A stretch of DNA of 64,000 nucleotides from Heyndrickxia oleronia (lineage in GTDB: Bacteria > Bacillota > Bacilli > Bacillales > Bacillaceae_C): contig NZ_CP065424.1 of the NCBI RefSeq assembly GCF_017809215.1, positions 486,001-550,000 of the forward strand, given 5' to 3'. Made by a program: the position numbers and the translations under genes. A model generated the notes under the pieces. The model was not told the origin of the DNA and did no database searches. It was given only the letters and a program-made list of their open reading frames with translations. Positions 43,783 to 51,944 of this stretch are shown piece after piece. Numbering within the stretch: position 1 is the stretch's first letter; each line of letters begins with the position of its first letter.

Positions 43783-44737
43783 ATGGTAATCGCGGAGAGA
43801 ATGATGGATATAGAGGATGATGTCATCCAAGCCTGGGAGAAGAAGGTAGTGCCTGAATATGATGTATTTTACTTTCCCACACTTGAGGAAGTAAAAAAAT
43901 ACATGCCTGAACATACCCTTGTAATCCCTCGAGAAGAGTTTAGTAAACATAATTCATATCAAACCATTGATATGATTAATAGCTATGAAATGTGGCAGAT
44001 TTCTAAAGAAGCAAACTACGTTTGTGTGGTCCCGGAAGATCTATTTCCAATGATTGATAGGAGAAAGCAGCAGGCTATTCTAAATACTCAGCAAGCATTT
44101 TGTAGAGGGCTTATTTTTGACTGGGAACTAATAGAGCCTTTATTTCAAAGCCAATCATATATGATGCAAAAAGAAATAGAGGGCATCATTGAACCCTATA
44201 TACTTCAGAATCAACGGCGATATCTTGCGTTTCAAAGGCAGATGTGGACTCGCTTGCCAGGTTCCTTTAAAAGAGAGTTATTAATTCAATTGGCAGAATT
44301 ATATACAACCAACTCTACGCCAATGAATATGGAAGTTCAAAAAGTAGTCAATCAATTTCAACATATAATACCGTACTTTAATCGTTTCTCTAAAGAAAAT
44401 GGCCCCAATTGCTGCGGCAGTGTTAGCTGCAGCAACCGAAAATCGACAAAAATGCCAATGGCTGATTAATCAATGGATTCATCCTGAAACATTTCAACTA
44501 GGATTAGAATGGAGAGGATATAAAGAAGTAACCACTTCTATGAATCATTTAAATCCAAAGGATATTTTGATTTGGCAAGACGAGAATGGTCAGATGATCC
44601 ATACAACCTTTTATTTAGGGAGAGACTATTTCTTTAATAAAGACGGACAGTCAATATTTAACGGATGGCAGATTATTTCCCTTGATCATTTAATAAAGTC
44701 TTGGGGAGCTAACTCGATTCATATCTATCGAAGATGA
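43783..44737 (+). pseudogene. frameshifted gene, NlpC/P60-like C-terminal domain
   Basis: Two overlapping frames read as one protein of about 318 residues: frame 1 from 43783 to about 44425, then +1 to 44737. In frame 1 the last sensible residues are SKENGPNC; the rest turns to nonsense and stops at 44469. In the other frame VLAAATENRQKCQWLINQW and, near the end, QMIHTTFYLGRDYFF make a normal C-terminus. Join near 44418-44430 gives GPNC...VLAAAT followed by the His motif, the pattern of an NlpC/P60-like Cys/His hydrolase. The family is not certain. Could be a pseudogene, a sequencing error, or less likely programmed shifting. Confidence 0.65.
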
Positions 44738-44760
44738 GAATATAAGTGAGGGAAGTGCAG

Positions 44761-45018
44761 ATGGAGAATGATGCATTATGGCAGGAAGTAATGGAAGAAT
44801 TAAAATTATCGATTGAGCCCAATGCTTTAAAGACATGGTTTAAGCATGCAAGAATACATAGGATTGATAAATCAGAAATGGTGATTTATGCAACAAACGA
44901 ATTTGCGGCAGATTGGATGAGGAAGCATTTTCTACAAGACGTAAAAAGTGCAGTGAAAAAGGTACTCCCTACAATTGATAAAGTGAAAATATCCTATGAA
45001 GAGAATTCTCAAGAATAA
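44761..45018 (+). CDS. stand-alone DnaA domain I-like protein
   Basis: An 85-residue protein matching only the N-terminal domain of DnaA: LWQEVMEELK at the start, then TWF, and IYATNEFAADWMRKHFLQ, the same order and spacing as in DnaA domain I (LWxxV...TW...NxFAxDWLxxxYL). It has no AAA+ or DNA-binding domain. DnaA domain I binds helicase and regulators such as SirA and DnaD, so an orphan copy could compete for them. Start 44761 is chosen because GAGGGAAG lies just upstream; the GTG at 44746 lacks one. Confidence 0.75.
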   Translation: MENDALWQEVMEELKLSIEPNALKTWFKHARIHRIDKSEMVIYATNEFAADWMRKHFLQDVKSAVKKVLPTIDKVKISYEENSQE

Positions 45019-45032
45019 AAAGGAGTATAGAT

Positions 45033-45482
45033 ATGATACGCAGAGTGAATGAAAAGGATGTAGATGCTTTAATCCATTTAATGTATCAATATATTGTTGA
45101 TTTTTATAGACGGCCTCGTCCAGATGAGAAGGATGTACGAGAACTGATCAATATTTTATTAATACATCCTGAAAGAGGAATTCAATTTGTTGCTGAAGAG
45201 GATGGAAAGCTAATTGGTTTTTCCACTCTATATTTTACGTTTAGTACGACAATGGTAAAGGAAATAGCGATATTAAATGATTTGTTTGTTGCTCCAGACG
45301 CTAGGGGGAAAAAGGTAGGAGAACAGTTATTTAAAGAAAGCTTAACATTTTCGAAGAATCATGGCTATGCGGCAATGACTTGGGAGACAGCACATGATAA
45401 TTACCATGCTCAGTCATTATATGAGAAAATGGGCGGAAAACAAACAAATTCGGAATGGCTAAATTATGAGATCAGCTTTTAG
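45033..45482 (+). CDS. GNAT acetyltransferase
   Basis: A 149-residue N-acetyltransferase with motif A LNDLFVAPDARGKKVGEQLF (residues about 86-105) and the following NHGYAAMTWETAHDN stretch. AAAGGAG precedes the ATG. It starts 14 bases after the DnaA-domain gene and may be co-transcribed. Substrate unknown. Confidence 0.9.
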   Translation: MIRRVNEKDVDALIHLMYQYIVDFYRRPRPDEKDVRELINILLIHPERGIQFVAEEDGKLIGFSTLYFTFSTTMVKEIAILNDLFVAPDARGKKVGEQLFKESLTFSKNHGYAAMTWETAHDNYHAQSLYEKMGGKQTNSEWLNYEISF

Positions 45483-45504
45483 CCTGTTTTATTAGTTAGT
45501 AGGA

Positions 45505-45562
45505 AAAAAGGCAGCGGTTTCGTATACAATAGGGTGATTTGAGACGAATCCGTGCCTTTTAT
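45505..45562. terminator. bidirectional terminator
   Basis: AAAGGCAGCGGTTTCGT against ACGAATCCGTGCCTTT with two irregularities, between convergent genes and flanked by A- and T-rich runs. Confidence 0.75.
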
Positions 45563-45568
45563 AACATC

Positions 45569-46018
45569 CTAATTCATTTGCTTTTCACTTTGTTCTCCAT
45601 GAATGTATTGCTTAAGCTCGATTGATACATTGTCCAGGTTGATATCTTTTTGAAGAGAATTTCCTAGGTATGTGTTTGTATCAATTTTTACTATCACAGT
45701 ATCCGAATGGTTTTCATTTTTTTCATTGTCGTGAACTAAAATATTCAGTCTCACCTCATACCAGCTTTTAGGTGGATCCACCGTGTGGTCATTATTGATT
45801 GAAAGATGCTTTACACCTTCCGACTTCCATGTTGCCTTATTTCCATGTTCCTTCTTAACTGCTTCTGTTACATAGGGAGTGACTAAATCGACAAAAATGT
45901 TTTCCGTTGTTACATTAATCTTCGTTTTCTTGGCCGGTTTAAGCGTCTCTGCATTGACCCCAATTGAACCGCTTCCGATAAGGAAAAATACCAAGAATAG
46001 TATTGTGAATTTTTTCAT
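45569..46018 (-). CDS. small secreted protein, DUF3888-like
   Basis: A 149-residue protein with a signal peptide (cleavage after VNA near residue 24) and a small mature domain starting at VTTENIFVDLVTPYVTEAVKKE, then two beta stretches ending in DTVIVKID. This resembles small secreted DUF3888 proteins of Bacillus, an uncertain match. Start 46018 has GAGGTGA upstream; the longer in-frame form to 46066 has no ribosome binding site. Function unknown. Confidence 0.7.
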   Translation of the reverse strand: MKKFTILFLVFFLIGSGSIGVNAETLKPAKKTKINVTTENIFVDLVTPYVTEAVKKEHGNKATWKSEGVKHLSINNDHTVDPPKSWYEVRLNILVHDNEKNENHSDTVIVKIDTNTYLGNSLQKDINLDNVSIELKQYIHGEQSEKQMN

Positions 46019-46090
46019 ATATATCACCTCGAAATTAATGTTTCCAAAGGAATTTTGAATATACATAGAAAATTAAAAGGGGGAATGGAA

Positions 46091-46573
46091 ATGAATCTAA
46101 TGGATCAAGCCTTGCTTTTGAGAAAGGAAGGACATCTCAAGGAATCCAACGAAATGTTAATCCAACTAGCTGAACATGAACCAGATAATCCAATGGTGAA
46201 TTATCAATGTGCATGGAGCTTTGATGTGATGGGGAAAGAAAGTGAAGCGGTTCCTTACTATACAAGAGCGATTTCACTGGGACTTCAAGATGAAGCATTA
46301 GAAGGTGCTCTATTAGGATTAGGCAGCACCTATCGTACATTAGGACAATACGAAAAATCGAAGGAAATTCTGACAAAGGGAATTGAGCAATTTCCAAATA
46401 ACCGTGCAATTCAAGTATTCTATGCATTGACTTTATACAATTTGAATGAGCATCATCGTGCAATGGAAATTCTTTTGAGGAATTTAGTAGAAACAACTGT
46501 AGATACAAATATTCTTGAATATAAAAAAGCATTGGAATTTTATTCGGATAAATTAGATGAAGTTTGGAAATAG
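46091..46573 (+). CDS. tetratricopeptide-repeat protein
   Basis: A 160-residue cytoplasmic protein with about three TPR units (e.g. NYQCAWSFDVMGKESEAVPY, GLGSTYRTLGQYEKSKEIL, FYALTLYNLNEHHRAMEIL). Probably an adaptor. Start 46091 is chosen because AAGGGGG lies 8 bases upstream; ATG at 46085 is too close. The next NUDIX gene starts 10 bases after its stop. Confidence 0.85.
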   Translation: MNLMDQALLLRKEGHLKESNEMLIQLAEHEPDNPMVNYQCAWSFDVMGKESEAVPYYTRAISLGLQDEALEGALLGLGSTYRTLGQYEKSKEILTKGIEQFPNNRAIQVFYALTLYNLNEHHRAMEILLRNLVETTVDTNILEYKKALEFYSDKLDEVWK

Positions 46574-46583
46574 GGGGAAGTGT

Positions 46584-47036
46584 ATGTTTATTGTTAATGT
46601 AGAAGGTGCCATTTTTAAGGATGGGAAATGGCTTTTGATTGAGCGAAGTATATTGGAAGAACATGCAGGGGGAGAATTATCATTAGTTGGGGGCAAGGTG
46701 GATAGAGAGGGACCTTCATTTGACATATTAGAAAGAACATTGCACCGAGAAATTGAAGAGGAAGTGGGTATAAAGGTAAAAATCCACGGTTATGTGAATA
46801 GCTCCTCTTTTTTAACGGATATGGGAGAACATGTAGTGGATATCGTTTTTTTATGTGAGCATGTATCTGGTGAGGCATATGCCAAAAGTCCGGAAGAAGT
46901 GGATGGCATTCTTTGGCTGACTACTGAACAAATTGTAACAAATGAGGAATTGCCTGATTATTTGAGGAGAAATATCCAACATGCTCATTGTTTATTAAAG
47001 GAGAACATGAAATTAAATAAAGAACAATGCTTATGA
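46584..47036 (+). CDS. NUDIX hydrolase
   Basis: A 150-residue hydrolase. The Nudix helix reads ILERTLHREIEEEVGIKV after GGKVDREGPSF, i.e. a box with a slightly longer first loop (GGKVDREGPSFDILERTLHR). REIEEEVG holds the metal-binding Glu residues. AGGGGGA sets the start at 46584. Sits in a run of TPR, NUDIX, methyltransferase and small membrane genes that probably form one transcript. Confidence 0.86.
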   Translation: MFIVNVEGAIFKDGKWLLIERSILEEHAGGELSLVGGKVDREGPSFDILERTLHREIEEEVGIKVKIHGYVNSSSFLTDMGEHVVDIVFLCEHVSGEAYAKSPEEVDGILWLTTEQIVTNEELPDYLRRNIQHAHCLLKENMKLNKEQCL

Positions 47037-47066
47037 GTGAAATTTTATAAATATAGGGGACTATCA

Positions 47067-47765
47067 ATGGATAGAATCAAAAGTATACGGGAAGCAGAAA
47101 AGAACTATCACGATTATTGCTATGACCAATATTCATTATTTACTGAAGGATCATGGTTACATAAACCAGTTAAAACAGTGTTGGATTATATGGATTTTTT
47201 AGAGGGGGTCGAAGAGGTAAAGATTCTCGACCTGGGTAGTGGAATAGGAAGAAATAGCATTCCGATGGCTCAAAAACTAGACAAAGGGAAAGTGGTTTGC
47301 GTCGATATACTTGATTCTGCTATACAAAAGTTGAGCCTTTATAGTCAAAGATTTGGGGTAGAAGATAAGATTTATCCGATAAAAGAAGATATTGCTTGCT
47401 TTGAAATTCAAAAATGTGCGTTTCATTATATTGTCGCTGTATCGAGTTTAGAGCATGTTGACTCGGAAGAATGCCTGGATCTTGTTCTAAATCGAATGGT
47501 GAAAGGAACAATACGAGGCGGAATCAACTGTTTAGTCGTAAATTCAAATGTCCAAGAGATAGATATTAAAAGTGGTAAGAAGTTAGAACCAATGATGGAG
47601 GTTAATCTTTCAACGGATTATTTGCTAGAGAAATTGAGAGACACATACTCTAAATGGGATGAGCTTACAATGCAGGTAAAACCACTAGAATATAAGATTC
47701 AAAGAAATGGGAATGATATTTTAATGAAAACCAATGCGGTGACCTTTGTTGTTAGGAAAAGATAG
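47067..47765 (+). CDS. class I SAM-dependent methyltransferase
   Basis: A 232-residue methyltransferase. Motif I ILDLGSGIGRNSIPMA near residue 52 and CVDILDSAI as motif II. The C-terminal half (YIVAVSSLEHVDSEECLDLV) has a TehB/UbiE-like pattern. Start 47067 is chosen from AGGGGA seven bases upstream; the frame is open back to 47037. Substrate unknown. Confidence 0.85.
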   Translation: MDRIKSIREAEKNYHDYCYDQYSLFTEGSWLHKPVKTVLDYMDFLEGVEEVKILDLGSGIGRNSIPMAQKLDKGKVVCVDILDSAIQKLSLYSQRFGVEDKIYPIKEDIACFEIQKCAFHYIVAVSSLEHVDSEECLDLVLNRMVKGTIRGGINCLVVNSNVQEIDIKSGKKLEPMMEVNLSTDYLLEKLRDTYSKWDELTMQVKPLEYKIQRNGNDILMKTNAVTFVVRKR

Positions 47766-47786
47766 ATATGCAGGGGGATGGATTCA

Positions 47787-48032
47787 TTGAGAAAAGATGT
47801 ACAAATATTAGGCTATATCTTGTTTCTAGCTGGTGTTTTCTTATTTGGAATAATGCACCTTGCGTTTGCGATTTATGTACCACATCTAACTGGATGGGGT
47901 TCCCCGCCCGGTAAGCTTGCAACAATACTTGATCAGATTAATGGTTTAGCCCCATATTTTCTTGGAATCTCATTTATGATCATTGGCGGAATCATTATTT
48001 TATTTAACTTATTTAAACAATACTTTCTCTAA
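47787..48032 (+). CDS. small membrane protein, two or three helices
   Basis: An 81-residue protein with a long hydrophobic stretch at the N-terminus (LGYILFLAGVFLFGIMHLAF), a Gly/Pro-rich outside loop (TGWGSPPGK) and a second helix near the C-terminus. The TTG at 47787 is preferred because AGGGGG touches the in-frame ATG at 47778 (84 residues). Unknown family. Confidence 0.72.
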   Translation: MRKDVQILGYILFLAGVFLFGIMHLAFAIYVPHLTGWGSPPGKLATILDQINGLAPYFLGISFMIIGGIIILFNLFKQYFL

Positions 48033-48144
48033 ATTTATTTAACTAATCCGTTTTCTATTTAGACATCATTTAACATAAAAAAAACAAATTGTTACAGAGG
48101 ATAATAAACAGATACAAGGATTAACAAGGGGGTAGGGGAATAAA

Positions 48145-48921
48145 ATGGATCAATTACATGGAAAAATCGCTATCGTTACCGGAGCTAGTCGAAGGGAAGG
48201 AATTGGTGCGGCTATTTGTTTAGAACTTGCCAAAAGTGGAGCAGATATATTTTTTACCCACCTCCGTCCATATGATCAAAAGATGGATTATTATATTCCG
48301 GAAATAGATTTCCCTAAAGAACTAGAACGGCAAATAAAAGAAATGGGCAGACGAGTGGGTTCTATGGAATTAGATATAAGTAAGCCAGAAGCTCCTTCCA
48401 TCCTTTTAAATGAGGTTGAAGCTCAACTTGGGCTCCCCGCTATTTTAGTAAATAACGCCACCTATAGTGTGGATGTTGATTATCGAACGATGACAGCTGA
48501 GATGCTTGACCTGCATTATGCAGTGAATGTTCGCGGTACTTGTATGCTTACGGTTGAATTTGCAAAAAGAATCGAGGGCAAACAGAGTGGAAGTGTAATC
48601 AACCTTATCTCTGGTCAAGATAAAGCACCTGAGCCTGGAAATTTAGCATATGTAGCAACGAAAGGAGCAATCTCTGCCTTCACCTTATCGATTGCCCCTG
48701 ATTTAGCCAAGCGGTTTATTACAGTGAATGCAGTGGACCCAGGTCCAACAGATACGGGATGGATGAATCCGGAGCTTAAGGAGTATCTATTACCGAAGTT
48801 TCCTATGGGGAGAATTGGACAACCTGAAGATGCTGCACGCTTAATTGCTTTTCTTGCGAGTGATAACGCTAGATGGATTACAGGCCAAATTATTCATTCC
48901 GATGGAGGCTTCTGGGATTAG
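48145..48921 (+). CDS. short-chain dehydrogenase/reductase
   Basis: A 258-residue NAD(P)-dependent SDR. Cofactor loop TGASRREGIGAAIC, NNATYS (NNAG-like), catalytic Ser (VINLISGQ) and Tyr-Lys in YVATKGAIS, and DPGPTDTGW. The C-terminal GQIIHSDGGF end is typical. The extra residues after the glycine loop (REG) recall 3-oxoacyl reductase FabG-type enzymes that act on acyl or polyol substrates. GGGGGTAGGGG precedes the ATG. Confidence 0.9.
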   Translation: MDQLHGKIAIVTGASRREGIGAAICLELAKSGADIFFTHLRPYDQKMDYYIPEIDFPKELERQIKEMGRRVGSMELDISKPEAPSILLNEVEAQLGLPAILVNNATYSVDVDYRTMTAEMLDLHYAVNVRGTCMLTVEFAKRIEGKQSGSVINLISGQDKAPEPGNLAYVATKGAISAFTLSIAPDLAKRFITVNAVDPGPTDTGWMNPELKEYLLPKFPMGRIGQPEDAARLIAFLASDNARWITGQIIHSDGGFWD

Positions 48922-49324
48922 TTAGAGGTTAATTGAATCACCTTAACAGAGATTAATTTACATACTATAAATGTTTCTACATTAACTTCATGTTCTTTTT
49001 GAATTAGTTGTTTATTTTGTACTTTTATAGAGGAATAGATTTTTAAACTCTTAAAGGTTTATCGATTAAGTTACTGTCGCAGCATTTGAATAGATGACTA
49101 ATCTAAAAGGATCTTTATTAAAGTTGCCGAACGGGCTATTTTTTTAAAATGTTTCAATCAAAGTAGAGATGATTTAATAATATGATTAAGCCTGATCATA
49201 TTGTCTTAGTAAGAGAAATGGTGATGCATGGAGTTTGTTTCCTTCAACCGAATTAAATTAATTATAATATGAGCACTAGGAAAACATCATCTAAGAGGAT
49301 ATTCTTATTTAAAAATTTTTAAAG
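48922..49324. other. 403-bp intergenic region without recognised features
   Basis: No ORF with a ribosome binding site and no strong palindrome. A TTTATTAAAGTTGCCGAACG stretch followed by GGGCTATTTTTTT at about 49117-49146 resembles a fragment of an intergenic element, but I could not place it in a family. Confidence 0.5.
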
Positions 49325-49666
49325 GTGGAGATTCATATAAATATTGTTATGGTTGATGTAAATGTTACGATGAGTAATCATCAGTTAAGTGAGCGTGAAA
49401 TGAAGATACTAGAAGTATTATTACTTAATTTGTCTGCTCAAACAAACGCTCAAATAACTAAAGAGGGCATGGCGCTAAATCCTCTTGAGAAAAAGAGGAA
49501 GGATGAAATTTTTCATTATCAATTGGCTTGGCAATCTTCTATATTGCCTGAGCAGTATCAACAAATACAAGAGGGCTTGAGTAGACGTTTTACAAATGCG
49601 ATTAAAATGTGCGGATTGTCAGATATAGATATAAAATTTAAAGAACATTCTTATTCAAATAGATAA
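49325..49666 (+). CDS. hypothetical protein, start uncertain
   Basis: A 113-residue frame with a helical, charged C-terminal half (RKDEIFHYQLAWQSS) and no recognised domain. AGGTGGAG at 49322-49329 overlaps the GTG at 49325, which therefore is a doubtful start. The first ATG (49349) is 19 bases from the site. An unusual start (ATA or ATT between 49331 and 49343) would have normal spacing. It ends at a terminator near 49718. Confidence 0.55.
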   Translation: MEIHINIVMVDVNVTMSNHQLSEREMKILEVLLLNLSAQTNAQITKEGMALNPLEKKRKDEIFHYQLAWQSSILPEQYQQIQEGLSRRFTNAIKMCGLSDIDIKFKEHSYSNR

Positions 49667-49685
49667 TTATTTTTTATGATAATGA

Positions 49686-49720
49686 AGATTTGCTCTACAA
49701 TGGGGTAAATCTTTTTTTAT
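49686..49720 (+). terminator. terminator of the hypothetical gene
   Basis: AAGATTTGC / GGTAAATCTT arms with a loop of about 10 bases followed by TTTTTT. Confidence 0.75.
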
Positions 49721-49809
49721 GGCTGTATAGACAAATATCTAACAGGGATTTTATCGAATCATGCCGAATTGTTAGATGAATACTATTCAAAATTGAGAGG
49801 ACTATCAAA

Positions 49810-50937
49810 ATGGAGTTTATCATCAATAAAGAGAGTTTAAATCAAGCCATAGTCGATGTAAGTAAAGCGGTCTCCTCAAAAACACCGTTTCCTATTTTGA
49901 CAGGAATAAAGATGAGTGTAGATGAAAATGGAGTAATCTTAATCGGTAGTAATTCAGATATTATTATTGAAAAGTATATCCCATTAATGCGTGATGGTAA
50001 GCAAATGATCCAGGTTCAAAGTGAAGGAAGTGTGGTCGTCCCCGCAAAGTTTTTGAGCGAGATCGTTAAAAAAATGCCAGATGATCTGCATATTAAGGTG
50101 AATCATAAAAATGTTGTAACCATTCAATCGCGTGAAATAATAACGAATATTAATGGATTAAATTCAGAGGAGTATCCAAATCTACCAGTATTCAATGGTG
50201 AAGGACATATAAGAATGGTAGGGAGTAAATTGTTCGATACAATCAAACGAACTGCCTTTGCAGCTTCACAAAATGAGATGAAACCGATTCTAACAGGTGT
50301 GAATATGTCTTTCTCTCCTAATAAACTAGTTTGTGCAGCGACCAATTCTCATCGCTTAGCATTATGTGAACAGCCAATCGAATCTAATCTTCAATGCTCA
50401 GTTGTCATCCCAAGATTTAGCTTGAATGAGTTAATTAAGCTTTCCGAATTTGAATCGAGTGTCATAGATCTGTATATTACCGACAATTATTTCATTGTAA
50501 AATCTGAAGCTACTACTCTCTATTCACGACTAATCGAGGGGGCATATCCTCATATAGCTGGTCTTATACCGAAAGATGGTAAAACAAAAATTATATTAAA
50601 TACAAACCAATTCCTACAAGGTATTGACCGCGCTTGTCTATTCGCCAATGAATGGAGAAATAATAATGTCCATTTAAGTATCGAAGGGGAGAAGTTGAAA
50701 ATTTCTTCGAATGCTTCTGAAATAGGAAAGATCGAAGAGACACAAGCGATAATATCAATGGATGGTTTAAATGAACTAAGTATTTCATTAGATGGACGAT
50801 TCCTAATGGATGCTTTAAAGGCAATAAGTGATGAGGAAATCAAAATAAGCTTTGGAGGAACGATGAAACCAATTTTAATTGAACCTGTCGGGAATTCCGC
50901 TCAGCTTCATTTAATTTCACCGGTGAGGTCTTATTAG
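49810..50937 (+). CDS. second DNA polymerase III beta sliding clamp
   Basis: A 375-residue, three-domain ring clamp like DnaN: start MEFIINKESLNQAI, domain joints near residues 125 and 245, and the conserved C-terminal hydrophobic cleft end LHLISPVRSY. It is not beside dnaA or recF, so it is a paralogue of the replicative clamp. Some bacilli (B. cereus group) are known to carry a second DnaN. Its ring contacts and roles (repair polymerase, mismatch repair) cannot be read from sequence. Good ribosome binding site (GAGAGGA). Confidence 0.9.
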   Translation: MEFIINKESLNQAIVDVSKAVSSKTPFPILTGIKMSVDENGVILIGSNSDIIIEKYIPLMRDGKQMIQVQSEGSVVVPAKFLSEIVKKMPDDLHIKVNHKNVVTIQSREIITNINGLNSEEYPNLPVFNGEGHIRMVGSKLFDTIKRTAFAASQNEMKPILTGVNMSFSPNKLVCAATNSHRLALCEQPIESNLQCSVVIPRFSLNELIKLSEFESSVIDLYITDNYFIVKSEATTLYSRLIEGAYPHIAGLIPKDGKTKIILNTNQFLQGIDRACLFANEWRNNNVHLSIEGEKLKISSNASEIGKIEETQAIISMDGLNELSISLDGRFLMDALKAISDEEIKISFGGTMKPILIEPVGNSAQLHLISPVRSY

Positions 50938-51143
50938 ATCAATGATGATTAAAGCTTTTTATAATAGTGAAAATGGTTCATATAAAATCCAGTATTTATT
51001 TTAAACAAAGGAAATATGGAAGTATAATAAGGGAATGTAATGTTTAGTACTACATTAAAAAAAATCAGATAGTGTTTAACCATTGCTTTGTATGTGAAAA
51101 ATAGGAATAAAAATTCGGAGATAGAGGAAATGGGGAGAAGCAA

Positions 51144-51524
51144 ATGATTAATCAAGTCGGTCAAATCATGTTATATGTAAATAATCAAGAGGAAACAGTT
51201 AAATTTTGGACAGAGAAGTTAGGATTTGTCATTGTTTCTGAGCAAGATAATGGTCAAGGAATGAAATGGTTTGAGCTCGCACCAACTAAAGAGGCAGAAA
51301 CAAGTATTATTCTTCATAATAAGGAAGTCATTGCAAAGATGGAGCCAGAATTGAATCTGGGTACACCTTCGTTAATGTTTTTCTCCAATGATGTGGATCA
51401 ATTATATAAGGAGCTTAAAGATAAACAGATTACTGTAGGGGAAATGGTTCATCTACCTACGGGCAAAGTATTTAACTTTGCTGATAATGAAAATAATTAC
51501 TTTGCGGTAATGGAGAAAAAGTGA
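51144..51524 (+). CDS. VOC-superfamily protein (glyoxalase-like)
   Basis: A 126-residue metal-binding vicinal-oxygen-chelate protein made of two beta-alpha-beta-beta-beta units: QIMLYVNNQEETVKFWTEKL at the start and FFSNDVDQLYKELKDK in the second half. It may have bleomycin-resistance-type or dioxygenase activity. AATGGGGAG precedes the ATG. Terminator at about 51540. Confidence 0.85.
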   Translation: MINQVGQIMLYVNNQEETVKFWTEKLGFVIVSEQDNGQGMKWFELAPTKEAETSIILHNKEVIAKMEPELNLGTPSLMFFSNDVDQLYKELKDKQITVGEMVHLPTGKVFNFADNENNYFAVMEKK

Positions 51525-51537
51525 ATAATGAATAGAG

Positions 51538-51568
51538 AGGGAAAGGGGCGATAAACCGCCTCTTTTTT
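51538..51568 (+). terminator. terminator of the VOC gene
   Basis: AAAGGGGCG / CGCCTCTTT arms with a 7-base loop and a run of seven Ts. Confidence 0.8.
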
Positions 51569-51659
51569 TGTATTTCACACATACGAAAGTTGAAACCATT
51601 TTGATCGTCCATCCGTATGAAGTAATATCCTATCATTTTTCATCAAGGGAGTTTTTCAA

Positions 51660-51824
51660 TTGACGAAAGATAACAAGAAGAAACAAAATCATTCCTTTAG
51701 TTATGGTATAGCAATAGGTCTTTCACTTGGAGTAGTTTTTGGATTACTTTTCGATCAACTTGCTTTAGGTCTGGGAATTGGTATTGCCTTAGGTGCAGCA
51801 TTTGGAACCACTCAAAAGAAATAA
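51660..51824 (+). CDS. small glycine-zipper membrane protein
   Basis: A 54-residue ORF with a TTG start and AAGGGAG eight bases upstream. A lysine-rich N-terminus (TKDNKKKQN) is followed by two hydrophobic helices with GxxxG spacing (GIAIGLSLGVVFG, GLGIGIALGAAFG). Such glycine-zipper peptides insert in and oligomerise in membranes. The repeat copy at 51826 follows the stop directly. Confidence 0.7.
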   Translation: MTKDNKKKQNHSFSYGIAIGLSLGVVFGLLFDQLALGLGIGIALGAAFGTTQKK

Positions 51825-51825
51825 A

Positions 51826-51944
51826 CGCTGTTTGTTTGTTCCTCTTGTAGCAGCCCAACTACGCATTTGCTCCGATTAAAGGATTCTACAGGTTCTTATG
51901 GCATAGTAAAATATAACTTTACTTAAATGTTTGAGATAAGAGCC
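51826..51944 (+). repeat. interspersed repeat, copy E (diverged), overlapping the GntP C-terminus
   Basis: Related to copy A by GCTGTTTG at the left end, TAAAGGATTC, GGTTCTTATGG, TAACTTTACTTAAAT and the right end TTTGAGATAAGAGCC; the middle is shortened. The right end overlaps the 3' end of the minus-strand GntP gene (stop at 51919-51921). Confidence 0.75.

Noticed and set aside
42745..45018. Microcin C or peptide-antibiotic locus because of the MccF-like peptidase
   Set aside because: No precursor peptide, adenylating enzyme or exporter is nearby.
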